Below are positions 1 to 7,208 of a DNA stretch of 64,000 nt, in pieces; within the stretch, counting starts at the first letter, position 1, and each line of letters begins with the position of its first letter. The position numbers and the translations under genes are program-made. The DNA lies in NCBI RefSeq assembly GCF_029338195.1, contig NZ_CP119779.1, forward strand, positions 1,922,001 through 1,986,000. The letters are read 5' to 3'. The stretch is from Haloarcula litorea (GTDB lineage Archaea > Halobacteriota > Halobacteria > Halobacteriales > Haloarculaceae). The notes under the pieces are model-generated. The model searched no databases, was not told the DNA's origin, and worked only from the letters and a program-made list of their open reading frames with translations.

Positions 1-756
1 GCGGCGCTCGGTCCGCTGGGGACCGACGTCACCGGCGACGGGACGGCCGACGTCCCGTACGTGACCACCGGCGAGTCGGTGAAGGTCGTCGACAGCACTG
101 GCGACGTGACGACCGTCGCCGACAGCGGCGACATCTCGGGCAGCGTCGAGACGAGCAAGACACGGCTCGCGATCGGCAGCTGGGACGGCAGTCCCGCGTC
201 CGTGTTCTTCGTCAACCAGAACCACGACACGCTCTACCGCGCGACGCCCGGGGGCGCTCCACAGACGGTGGCGACGCCGGGCAACGGAGTGCAGGCGGTC
301 GTCGGGATCGGCGACGTCGACGCCGACGGGACCGACGACCTCGTCTTCGCCGACGGGAGCCAGCAGCTCCGCTACGTCGACGGTCCCAGCGGACCGATCC
401 GGAACGTCAACAACGGACAGACCGGTTCGAACAACGGGATCGGTGCCGGCTCGCTGGCGGACATCGACGGTGACGGGACGCCGGCGATCGTCGCCATCGA
501 CGGCAGCAACGACCTGAAGATCAACCGCGAGCCAAGCGGCGGCGGCACGACGACCGTCTCCGCGGTCGACGCCGCCAAGTCGCCGGTCGCGGTCGCCGAC
601 GTCGACGGCGACGGTGCCGCGGAGGTGGTGTACGTCGGCCTGTCCTCGGGCGACGTCAAGTACGTCGACGACGTGTTCGGAGCCAACACCGTCCGACTCC
701 TCGAGGACGACGGCGGTACGGCGGTCCCCGGCTCGGACGAGTCGGGGGTCGTCTGA
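1..756 (+). CDS. FG-GAP/VCBS-type repeat protein, C-terminal part (5' end outside window)
   Basis: The frame is open from base 1 and ends in TGA at 754-756, so only the last 251 residues are present. The protein is acidic and made of repeated blade-like units. Each carries an Asp-rich loop such as DVTGDGTAD, DVDADGTDD, DIDGDGTP or DVDGDGAAE, which is the calcium-binding-like signature of FG-GAP/VCBS beta-propeller repeats. Such proteins are usually secreted or surface-attached and bind ligands or calcium, but the N-terminus that would show a signal peptide or anchor is missing. No transmembrane segment is visible in this part. The gene converges on the ftsZ2 operon. The specific role is unknown. 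Confidence 0.75.
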   Translation, partial: AALGPLGTDVTGDGTADVPYVTTGESVKVVDSTGDVTTVADSGDISGSVETSKTRLAIGSWDGSPASVFFVNQNHDTLYRATPGGAPQTVATPGNGVQAVVGIGDVDADGTDDLVFADGSQQLRYVDGPSGPIRNVNNGQTGSNNGIGAGSLADIDGDGTPAIVAIDGSNDLKINREPSGGGTTTVSAVDAAKSPVAVADVDGDGAAEVVYVGLSSGDVKYVDDVFGANTVRLLEDDGGTAVPGSDESGVV

Positions 757-814
757 GCGCCGCTCGTCGGTCGCGAATCGCGGAAAACGTCGGAGAGAGG
801 CGAGAGGTCGAACG

Positions 815-2068
815 CTACTCGCCGCTGGTGCGGACGACGTCGAGGCCGTTGTTCTTCTCGCGCTTGTCACGGCCGCCGTCGGTCTCGCCGTAGCCGCTGT
901 GGCCGCCGGCGTTGTGCCCGTTCGCGGTGCCGTGGCTCTGCCCGCCGCCGTTGCCGGCGCTGGCCTCGAAGTTCTCGGAGGCGTCGAAGGAGGTGTCGTC
1001 GTCGACCTCCTGGATCGCCTCGCGGGACTTGTTGGCCTGCTTCTGGGTGGTCGGCCCCAGCACCTGCGCGGACTGGACGCCGGTCATGATGGCCATGACG
1101 CGGACCTTGCCCTTATACTCCTCCTGGATGCGAGCGCCCCAGATGACGTTGGCGTCGGCCTCCAGGCGCTCGGTGATGTTCTGGGCGATCCCCTCGGCCT
1201 CCTTCAGCGTGAGGTCCGGACCGCCCGTGATGTGGACCAGGCCGCCGCTCGCGCCGCGGTAGTCCACGTCAAGCAGCGGGTGGCTCATCGCGTCCTTGAC
1301 GACCTCCTCGGTCTTGTTCTTGTCCTGGGTCTCCCCGACCAGCATCACCGCCACGCCGCCCTGGTTCATGATCGAGGTCATGTCGGCGTAGTCGAGGTTG
1401 ATGAGGCTGGGCTGGGTGATCGTCTCGGAGATCCCCTTGACCGTCTCGGCGATGATCTGGTCCATCACCGAGAACGCCTTGCCGATCGGCAGGTTCGGGA
1501 CGTAGTCCAGCAGGCGGTTGTTGTCCAGCACGATGATGGAGTCGGCCTCGTTGCGGAGCTTCTCCAGCCCCTCCTCGGCTTTCACCGTGCGGGCCCGCTC
1601 GACGTTGAACGGCGTCGAGACCATCCCGACGACGATCGCGCCCTGTTCCTTGGCGATCTTCGAGACGACGGGCGCGGCACCGGTCCCGGTCCCGCCGCCC
1701 ATCCCGGCGGTGACGAACACGAGGTCCGCGTCGCCCAGCACTTCCTTGATGGTCCCCTGGGCCATCTCGGTCGCGCGCTCGCCCATCGAGGGGTCGCCGC
1801 CCGCGCCCAGGCCGTTGGTGAGGGACTTGCCGACCAGGATCTTCGTGTCGGCCTCGATCATCTTGAGGTGCTGCTTGTCCGTGTTGACAGCGATGGTGTC
1901 GGCACCCTCGACGCCGATGTTGTACAGGCGGTTGACCGTGTTGTTGCCGGCCCCGCCGCAGCCGACGATGACGATCCGCGGGTCCCCGAACCCGTCGACG
2001 TCCTCGTCGGACAGCTGCTTCTGTTCCTGCTCGTCGCGTTCGAGGGCCTCGTTGACGATGTCCTGCAT
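815..2068 (-). CDS. ftsZ2: Cell-division tubulin homologue FtsZ2
   Basis: A 417-residue FtsZ GTPase that polymerises at midcell; haloarchaea use FtsZ1 and FtsZ2 together. The nucleotide loop GCGGAGNNT is near residue 37, the tubulin signature GGGTGTG at 124-130, and the catalytic T7-type loop NLDYAD at about 224-229. The last 60 or so residues form a Gly/His/Asn/Ser-rich tail. I chose ATG 2068 (MQDIVNEA). It lies two bases after the cdrS stop and gives the usual N-terminus, whereas the in-frame GTG at 2086 would overlap cdrS. The assignment to FtsZ2 rather than FtsZ1 rests on the upstream cdrL-cdrS pair, the known arrangement for ftsZ2. The gene is last in its operon, is probably translationally coupled to cdrS, and ends convergently with the FG-GAP gene. 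Confidence 0.95.
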   Translation of the reverse strand: MQDIVNEALERDEQEQKQLSDEDVDGFGDPRIVIVGCGGAGNNTVNRLYNIGVEGADTIAVNTDKQHLKMIEADTKILVGKSLTNGLGAGGDPSMGERATEMAQGTIKEVLGDADLVFVTAGMGGGTGTGAAPVVSKIAKEQGAIVVGMVSTPFNVERARTVKAEEGLEKLRNEADSIIVLDNNRLLDYVPNLPIGKAFSVMDQIIAETVKGISETITQPSLINLDYADMTSIMNQGGVAVMLVGETQDKNKTEEVVKDAMSHPLLDVDYRGASGGLVHITGGPDLTLKEAEGIAQNITERLEADANVIWGARIQEEYKGKVRVMAIMTGVQSAQVLGPTTQKQANKSREAIQEVDDDTSFDASENFEASAGNGGGQSHGTANGHNAGGHSGYGETDGGRDKREKNNGLDVVRTSGE

Positions 2069-2070
2069 CG

Positions 2071-2262
2071 TCAGGCCCTCGCCCACGTGCGCTTCTTGCG
2101 CTTGCTCTTCTCGGAGGCACGCTCGGAGCCCTCCTGCTCGGCGAGCATCTCCCGGACGGCCGACCGGATCGCCTCGCTCCGGTTGGGGTACTCCCCCGTC
2201 TCGACCATCTGTTCGACCTCTTCGATCTGCTGCTTCGGAATCCGTAGTGTCACACGCTCCAT
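2071..2262 (-). CDS. cdrS: Ribbon-helix-helix regulator CdrS (cell division regulator, short)
   Basis: A 63-residue protein consisting almost only of a ribbon-helix-helix domain. The DNA-contacting strand is [13 protein letters not shown], followed by two helices ([10 protein letters not shown] and [14 protein letters not shown]). A very basic tail (KSKRKKR) ends the protein. Its position directly before ftsZ2 matches CdrS of Halobacterium and Haloferax, described as a transcription factor that controls ftsZ2 and other division genes. The ORF ends two bases before the preferred ftsZ2 start, so the two are one transcript. The ATG at 2262 is preceded by a leader of about 135 nt if the TATA-like element at 2423-2430 is used. 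Confidence 0.9.
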   Translation of the reverse strand: MERVTLRIPKQQIEEVEQMVETGEYPNRSEAIRSAVREMLAEQEGSERASEKSKRKKRTWARA

Positions 2263-2380
2263 TGTTCTGATCCCCTGTTGGGTAAGACGGCCCGAACGGC
2301 CCGTGTTTACGGCCCGTTCCCCTGTTTTACACGGCGGAACCGCCCGACAGCGCCGCCATCGGCACCGGGGCGGCCGACGT

Positions 2381-2433
2381 GTAAGACGACCGTCTTACGC
2401 ACGAAGTACCACAGACTGGGGGATATTAAAACT
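2381..2433 (-). promoter_or_regulatory. cdrS-ftsZ2 promoter with inverted-repeat operator
   Basis: Read on the minus strand, a TATA-like TTTTAATA lies at 2430-2423. About 25 nt downstream, where transcription should start, is the inverted repeat GTAAGACG-AC-CGTCTTAC (2381-2398, perfect 8-bp arms). Another exact GTAAGACG lies in the leader at 2282-2289, and CGTCTTAC recurs inside cdrL at 2675-2682. A site covering the start point suits repression. RHH proteins typically bind such short repeats as arrays of dimers, so CdrL and/or CdrS are the natural candidates. The binding protein is inferred. Confidence 0.6.
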
Positions 2434-2479
2434 ATCGCCGAGTGTATGACAAAGCACCGTTTACGGTGTCTCGGACCAT

Positions 2480-3097
2480 CTACCTCTCGTTTGCGCCACT
2501 TCGGGGCTGATCGAGCACGTCGGCAGCGGGGGTGCGACGGCCACACCCCGGGCAGAAGCTCCAGTCGGACCGGAGCTCGTCGCCGCAGTCACAGAACACG
2601 CGCCGGGACGCCTTCTCACCACAGTTCGGGCAGTAGACGTGGTCTGCGGACAGTGTGTCGCCACACTGGGCACACGTCTTACGCGCGTCCGCGTCGCTGT
2701 TTTCGCGTCCGCCGGGGTCTGTCTTACGGCGCTCGGAGCCGTGTGACACGTCCGCCGACTCCCCGTCAGACACGTCCCGGGCCGGCTCCGGGTCGTCGAC
2801 CTGATCGGCCTCGACAGCCCCGCTCGCGCCGTCGAGCGTGATGTTTACATTCACGTCCTGCGGGCTCGACCGCGGCGTGTACGTCTCCAGCCGGTCCGCG
2901 ATCATCGCGTCGACGCGGTCGGCGACGAGGTCGTCGATCGTCTCGGCGTCGGCGGCGTCGGACGACCCGCTGGTCGTCGTGTCGCCCTCGTCGAGGTACG
3001 ACCGGAGGGCCTCGCGCAAGACCTCGCTCTTGGAGGCGTCGAACTCCTCCAGGCGGTCGATGAGGTCGTCGTCGGCCCGGAACGTGATCTTGCTCAT
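2480..3097 (-). CDS. cdrL: Ribbon-helix-helix/zinc-ribbon regulator CdrL (cell division regulator, long)
   Basis: A 205-residue protein. An N-terminal ribbon-helix-helix domain (MSKITFRADDDLIDRLEEF, then helices to about residue 36) is joined by an acidic, Ser/Asp-rich linker to two C-terminal zinc-ribbon knuckles. The first has Cys142, 145, 156 and 159 (CAQC/CPNC); the second has Cys169, 171, 182 and 185 (CDC/CPGC). This architecture and the place upstream of cdrS-ftsZ2 match CdrL, reported to act on the cdrS-ftsZ2 operon. The gene is separated from cdrS by a 217-bp regulatory gap, so cdrS-ftsZ2 can be transcribed on its own. A TATA-like stretch (about 3125-3133 on the minus strand) lies some 30 nt before ATG 3097, so the transcript may be leaderless. 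Confidence 0.85.
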   Translation of the reverse strand: MSKITFRADDDLIDRLEEFDASKSEVLREALRSYLDEGDTTTSGSSDAADAETIDDLVADRVDAMIADRLETYTPRSSPQDVNVNITLDGASGAVEADQVDDPEPARDVSDGESADVSHGSERRKTDPGGRENSDADARKTCAQCGDTLSADHVYCPNCGEKASRRVFCDCGDELRSDWSFCPGCGRRTPAADVLDQPRSGANER

Positions 3098-3148
3098 CCG
3101 ACTCGTGTGAGACGTTGTCGGCCGGGTATTTCAACTTTCCTGCTGTGT

Positions 3149-3162
3149 CAGACACGTGTCTG
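3149..3162. promoter_or_regulatory. Perfect 14-bp palindrome upstream of cdrL
   Basis: CAGACACGTGTCTG reads identically on both strands. It lies about 16-30 bp upstream of the putative TATA element of cdrL and immediately after the end of the upstream zinc-protein gene. The position suits an activator or autoregulatory site. No specific regulator can be named. Confidence 0.45.
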
Positions 3163-3173
3163 TCGTCGGCGTC

Positions 3174-3392
3174 TCACTCCCGCGGGTCGAACCCGACGCT
3201 CCAGCACCCGCCGCAGTTCGGGCAGTCGACCGCGTAGGTGTTCGAACGGAGGAAGTGAGACTCCTCAGCGACGCTGAACTCGCCGGCCTCGCGCGCACAG
3301 GGAACGTGGAACCCCTCGTCGCACTGGTCGCAGGTCAGCGACTGGAGCTCGTTGGTCAGCCGGTCGCCACAGTAGATGCAGTCGCTGAGCAC
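3174..3392 (-). CDS. Small zinc-finger protein
   Basis: A 72-residue protein with three visible metal-binding pairs, CIYC (residues 5-8), CDQC (21-24) and CPNC near the C-terminus, plus a further Cys and a His in FHVPCAREAGEF. This is the pattern of haloarchaeal one- or two-zinc small proteins. The start is GTG at 3392 (MLSDCIYCGD), the only sensible start before the first Cys pair. The gene is 76 bp upstream of cdrL on the same strand and might be co-transcribed with it, but the spacer contains a palindrome and a promoter-like stretch. No function is known; protein or nucleic-acid binding is inferred from the fold type. Confidence 0.7.
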   Translation of the reverse strand: MLSDCIYCGDRLTNELQSLTCDQCDEGFHVPCAREAGEFSVAEESHFLRSNTYAVDCPNCGGCWSVGFDPRE

Positions 3393-3513
3393 GTGCCACC
3401 GAGTACGACGACCTCCGGTTTACGTGTTGCGCGCCCCGCCCTGTGACCCTCCCGCGAACGCCCGCCGAATAATAACCCTTAAGTCCGAACCGCGGGGTAA
3501 TTTCGGGTACGGC

Positions 3514-3587
3514 CCGCCCTTAGCTCAGACTGGTAGAGCAGTCGACTGTAGATCGACTTGTCCCCCGTTCAAATCGGGGAGGGCGGA
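3514..3587 (+). tRNA. tRNA-Tyr (anticodon GTA)
   Basis: A complete cloverleaf can be folded. The acceptor arm pairs CCGCCCT with AGGGCGG, followed by discriminator A. The D arm is GCTC/GAGC, the anticodon stem GTCGA/TCGAC with loop CTGTAGA (anticodon GTA at 3548-3550), and the T arm CCCCG-TTCAAAT-CGGGG. The first base pair C1-G72 is the archaeal tRNA-Tyr identity pair. CCA is not encoded. A TATA-like AATAATAA at about 3468-3475 supplies the promoter. Confidence 0.97.
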
Positions 3588-3594
3588 TACTTCT

Positions 3595-3620
3595 CGCGGC
3601 GCTCAATCTCGAGCGCCGCG
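3595..3620 (+). terminator. Hairpin 3' of tRNA-Tyr
   Basis: A perfect 10-bp inverted repeat (CGCGGCGCTC / GAGCGCCGCG) with a 6-nt loop begins eight bases after the mature tRNA end. It could terminate or shape processing of the tRNA transcript. No strong T tract follows, so termination is only inferred. Confidence 0.5.
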
Positions 3621-3630
3621 TGTGGATTCT

Positions 3631-3726
3631 CACCCGACCCGATTTGAGCAGACGAGTCACAGCCCGCGAGCGGAGCGGGCGGGACCGTCTCTCACCTGTT
3701 CAGACCGGGGTGGGCGGACTTCTCGT
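3631..3726. repeat. Degenerate copies of the tRNA-Tyr 3' end
   Basis: Bases 3691-3726 resemble the T-arm and acceptor 3' half of the tRNA plus its flank. GTTCAAATCGGGGAGGGCGG is matched by GTTCAGACCGGGGTGGGCGG, and both are followed by TTCTCG. Bases 3631-3650, read on the minus strand, match the same segment in about 15 of 20 positions. The copies cannot form a tRNA. They look like remnants of a tandem tRNA duplication or of tRNA-targeted integration events. Confidence 0.5.
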
Positions 3727-3756
3727 GACCGCCAGTGACGAGTCTCCCCGGCGACG

Positions 3757-4938
3757 CTACAGCGCGTCGCTCGTCGCCGCCAGCCCGGCGTCGACGTCCA
3801 CGTCGGCTCCTTGCTCGGTGAGCGCGTCGCCGAGGGCGGTCAGGAGGTAGCTGACGTTCTTCGGGCGCGCGGAGTGACCCATACAGCCGATGCGCCAGAT
3901 GTCGCCCTCCAGCGCGCCGAGGCCGCTGGCGATCTCGAGGTCGAACTCGTCCAGCAGGTACTGGATGACCGCGCCGTCGTCGACGCCGTCGGGGACGCGG
4001 ACGGTGTTGAGGCTCGGGAGCCAGTACTCCTCGGGGGCGTTCATCTCCAGGCCCATCGCCTCGACGCCGGCCTTCAGCGCGCTCGCGACCTCGCGGTGGC
4101 GGGCCCATCGATCTTCGATGCCCTCCTCGGCGACGAGGCGCAGCGCCTCCCGGAGCGCGTAGACGTTGGTGATGGGGGCGGTGTGGTGGTAGGCCCGCTC
4201 GTCGCCCCAGTACCCCTCCAGCAGGGAGAGGTCGAGGTACCACGAGCGCGGCTCCGAGTCCCGCGCGAGCACCTTGTCCATCGCGTCGTCGTTCAGCGTC
4301 AGCGGGCTCGCGCCCGGCGGACAGGAGAGGCACTTCTGGGGGCCGGCGTAGGCCACGTCGACGTCCCACTCGTCGGCCCGGAACTCGACGCCGCCCAGCG
4401 AGGTGACGGTGTCGGCGACCACCAGGGCGTCGTTCGCGTGGGCGATGCTGGTCAGCTCGGGGACCGACGGCTGGAGGACGCCCGTGCTCGTCTCGGCGTG
4501 GACGAACCCGAACACGTCCGGGCTGTGTTCGTCGAAGGCCCTCTCTACGTCGACGGGATCCAGCGGCTCGCCCCAGGGCGCGTCGACGGTGACGACCTCG
4601 CCGCCGGCGCGTTCGGCCATGCTCGCCATCCGGTCGCCGAAGTAGCCGTTCGTCGGGACGAGCATCGTGTCGCCGGGTTCGACGAGGTTGCCGACGGCGG
4701 CCTCCATCGACGCCGATCCGGTCCCCGAGACGGGGATGGTCCACTTGTTGTCCGTCCGGAAGGTGTACCGGAGCAGGTCCTGGACCTCGTTCATAATCTC
4801 GATGAACGAGGGGTCCAGGTGCCCGACGAGGGGGGTGCTCATCGCGCGCAGGACCCGCGGGTGGACGTCGCTCGGCCCCGGACCCATCAGTGTCCGGTCC
4901 GGGGGCGTGAGTTCCTCGACCGTTGGCTTCTCGACCAT
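3757..4938 (-). CDS. Class V aminotransferase (alanine-glyoxylate / serine-pyruvate type)
   Basis: A 393-residue PLP enzyme of fold type I that moves amino groups between alanine or serine and glyoxylate or pyruvate. Features of the AGXT group are an N-terminal GPGPSDVHPRVLRAM, SGTGSASMEAA around the phosphate-binding turn, and the Schiff-base lysine in GPQKCLSCPPG. The C-terminal domain contains IWRIGCMGHSARP. I prefer ATG 4938 (MVEKPTVEE) over ATG 4965. On the minus strand a TATA-like TTAATGAAAA lies 25-30 nt before 4938 and would overlap the upstream candidate. The gene is single and is convergent with tRNA-Tyr. The exact substrate pair is not decided by sequence. Confidence 0.85.
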   Translation of the reverse strand: MVEKPTVEELTPPDRTLMGPGPSDVHPRVLRAMSTPLVGHLDPSFIEIMNEVQDLLRYTFRTDNKWTIPVSGTGSASMEAAVGNLVEPGDTMLVPTNGYFGDRMASMAERAGGEVVTVDAPWGEPLDPVDVERAFDEHSPDVFGFVHAETSTGVLQPSVPELTSIAHANDALVVADTVTSLGGVEFRADEWDVDVAYAGPQKCLSCPPGASPLTLNDDAMDKVLARDSEPRSWYLDLSLLEGYWGDERAYHHTAPITNVYALREALRLVAEEGIEDRWARHREVASALKAGVEAMGLEMNAPEEYWLPSLNTVRVPDGVDDGAVIQYLLDEFDLEIASGLGALEGDIWRIGCMGHSARPKNVSYLLTALGDALTEQGADVDVDAGLAATSDAL

Positions 4939-5179
4939 ACTCGTGTGATCCGGCCGAATTTTCATTAACAGTTGGGTTCCAGCAGTCCGGACACCCCGTC
5001 GGACGCAGGGCCGCTCACGAGCCGGACTCCGTCCGCCGCGCGCGACCGTCCTCGCCGGGCGCTCGCGTCCACACCGTTCCCATCACGAATCCGGGAACCA
5101 CCGGACAGCAGCGGATGGAGCGGCGTGAACTATCCTCGCTCTTTTTAGCGGTGACGGTCCAACAGACGGATGGTCGTCG

Positions 5180-5338
5180 ATGGGAGTCTTTGACAAAGCA
5201 CGCGACGTTTCCCTGCTCGCGGAGCAACCGCAACGTCCATATCTCTGTTTGAGATGTGAGGCGTCGTTCGAGGTCCAACACCACGCCTGTCCGGCCTGTG
5301 GGTGGTACGACATCCGCCGGGCAGAGTGGGTGGAGTAG
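5180..5338 (+). CDS. 52-residue zinc-ribbon microprotein
   Basis: The ORF MGVFDKARDVSLLAEQP continues to a C-terminal acidic end (RAEWVE). It contains two Cys pairs, CLRC and CPAC, spaced about 13 residues apart with an intervening HH, typical of a single zinc ribbon. A TATA-like CTTTTTAG at about 5139-5147 lies 33-41 nt before ATG 5180. The size and motif match the many haloarchaeal zinc-finger microproteins, most of which are uncharacterised. It stands alone between the aminotransferase and the aldo/keto reductase. Confidence 0.75.
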   Translation: MGVFDKARDVSLLAEQPQRPYLCLRCEASFEVQHHACPACGWYDIRRAEWVE

Positions 5339-5448
5339 CCATCGACGCCCGCCGGCACGTCCCTGCAACGCTATCGGGCGACACGCCACATTTTTCCGTC
5401 GGCTGCCGCCGTCCACAGCCACAAGTGACTGCGACGGCTACGTCAGGT

Positions 5449-6438
5449 ATGCACCGACGACGGCTCGGTACGACAGGGATCGACGTGACGGAGGTCGGGT
5501 TCGGCACCTGGAACATCGGCGGGGACTGGGGTGACGTCTCCGAGGAGGCGGGCCGCGAGGCGGTCCGGACCGCACTCGACGCCGGCATCGACTTCGTCGA
5601 CACGGCCGACGTCTACGGCGACGGCTTCAGCGAACAGCGGATCGCGGAGGTGCTCGACGAGCGCGGCGTCCGCGACGAGGTGACCGTCGCCACGAAGGCG
5701 GGCCGCCGGCTCGACCCGCACACGGCCGACCGCTACGACTACGAGAACCTCTCGCGGTTCGTCGACCGCTCGCGGGAGTACCTCGGCGAGGACACGCTGG
5801 ACCTGGTCCAGCTGCACTGCCCGCCGACGGAGGCCTACTACCAGCCCGAGACGTTCGACGCGCTCGCGCGGCTCCGCGAGGAGGGGAAGATCGATCACTA
5901 CGGCGTCAGCGTCGAGAAGGTCGAACAGGCGCTGAAGGCCATCGAGTACCCCGGGGTCGAGACGGTCCAGATCATCTTCAACATGTTCCGCCAGCGGCCG
6001 GCGGAGCTGTTCTTCGAGGCGGCCAAGCGCCGCGACGTCGGCGTCATCGTCCGGGTGCCGCTGGCGTCGGGACTGCTGACGGGCGAGCTCTCGCGGGAGA
6101 CGGAGTTCCCCGAGAACGACCACCGCAACTTCAACATCGAGGGGGAGGCCTTCGACCGCGGCGAGACGTTCGCCGGCCTGCCGGTCGAGGACGGCTTCGA
6201 CGCCGTCGACGCCCTGCGCGAACACGTCCCGGAGGGGGCGACGATGGCCCAGATGGCGCTGCGCTGGATCCTCGACCACGAGGCCGTCTCGACGGTCATC
6301 CCCGGATCGACCACGCCCGAGCACATCCGGGCCAACGCCGCGGCCAGCGACCTCGCGCCGCTCACCCACCAGACCCACGGCGCGGTCAGGGACGTCTACG
6401 AGGAGTTCGTCGCGGACGCGGTCCACCACCGCTGGTGA
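5449..6438 (+). CDS. Aldo/keto reductase family oxidoreductase
   Basis: A 329-residue (alpha/beta)8-barrel NADPH-type oxidoreductase. The catalytic tetrad is visible: Asp and Tyr in DFVDTADVYGDGFSE, Lys in VATKAGRR and His in LVQLHCPP. The cofactor-binding C-terminal strand is STVIPGSTTPEHI. The start MHRRRLGTTG at ATG 5449 gives the standard N-terminus; the longer open frame upstream encodes a basic, non-homologous extension and is ignored. The gene appears monocistronic. Substrate is not inferable; relatives act on aldehydes, ketones and sugars. Confidence 0.88.
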   Translation: MHRRRLGTTGIDVTEVGFGTWNIGGDWGDVSEEAGREAVRTALDAGIDFVDTADVYGDGFSEQRIAEVLDERGVRDEVTVATKAGRRLDPHTADRYDYENLSRFVDRSREYLGEDTLDLVQLHCPPTEAYYQPETFDALARLREEGKIDHYGVSVEKVEQALKAIEYPGVETVQIIFNMFRQRPAELFFEAAKRRDVGVIVRVPLASGLLTGELSRETEFPENDHRNFNIEGEAFDRGETFAGLPVEDGFDAVDALREHVPEGATMAQMALRWILDHEAVSTVIPGSTTPEHIRANAAASDLAPLTHQTHGAVRDVYEEFVADAVHHRW

Positions 6439-6871
6439 CGACCTCTCGGTTTACGTACCGGTATACGGACCCGAAGACGCCGTGAGCCACGGCCGGGAAA
6501 CGACGAGAGGGAAGCTCGGACAGCCCGTCCGCGTCCGGTGGAAAACATACGAAAACTGATCGTTAGGGGGTCGGAGATATATAAGAAATGGGACTTTTTA
6601 TGCCCTCGGAAATATAAAGAAACGGATAGTCGGTTCCGGGCGGTCCGAACGTCTCCCGGACCCACCGCTTGCCAGCGCAGGCGAACCGCCCTTCCCTTCC
6701 CCGTCGACGCGGCGGTCCGGCCGATCCCCGGACCCCGACAGCCGCGGCCCGGCGGCGGTGGTCGGGCCGACGGCGTCGACGCCGCGCGCGAGACAGCGCG
6801 ACGCGGCGTCGCCCGCGGCTGCACTCGCAAGCACCACGACGGAGAGGGAGGCCCCGGTAGCAGCAGGCGCG
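6439..6871. other. 433-bp intergenic region with duplicated AT-rich element
   Basis: No gene was found. Bases 6541-6625 are unusually AT-rich and hold two similar blocks, at 6571-6593 and about 6606-6627. Each starts TCGGA and contains ATATA/AATATAAAG followed by AAGAAA(T/C)GG. Both look like TATA-type promoter elements on the plus strand. A transcript from here would have a leader of roughly 220-270 nt before the PRC-barrel gene, so a small RNA or an untranslated leader is possible. Confidence 0.4.
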
Positions 6872-7117
6872 ATGTCGACCACACAGATCTCGGAGGACGA
6901 CGTCGGCAAGGACGTCGTCTCGGCGGACGGAGACAGCGTCGGAATCGTCAGCGGCTACCGCCACGGGACGGCACGGGTGGACCCCGACCCGGGGCTCGCC
7001 ACGAAGCTCAAGACGGCCCTCGGCTGGAACGAGACGGACGAGGAGGACTACCCGCTGCAGGAGGAGCGGGTCGCGGAGGTCACCGACGAGGAGATCCGCC
7101 TGCGAGCGGACCTGTAG
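6872..7117 (+). CDS. PRC-barrel-like small protein
   Basis: An 81-residue acidic protein starting MSTTQISEDDVGKDVVSA. It contains the alternating beta-strand pattern of a PRC-barrel (GKDVVSADGDSVGIVSGY, then TARVDPDPG, and the closing strand VAEVTDEEIRLRADL). ATG 6872 was chosen because the frame upstream is Ala/Arg-rich and unlike a protein. Haloarchaea encode many such single-domain PRC-barrel proteins; some act as adaptors at the division ring, others are uncharacterised. The gene is isolated, 91 bp before the cobamide cluster on the same strand. The role is unknown. Confidence 0.65.
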   Translation: MSTTQISEDDVGKDVVSADGDSVGIVSGYRHGTARVDPDPGLATKLKTALGWNETDEEDYPLQEERVAEVTDEEIRLRADL

Positions 7118-7208
7118 CCGCCGCAGCACCGGGCCGGCGTGACGCCGCTCGTCCGATCGGCCCCGAGCCACCGCACAGTTCAAGTGCGCTTGCAGTAACT
7201 ACACGGTC

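Noticed and set aside
2307-2546. Minus-strand ORF across the cdrS promoter
   Set aside because: It covers the TATA-like element and inverted-repeat operator and has no protein-like composition.
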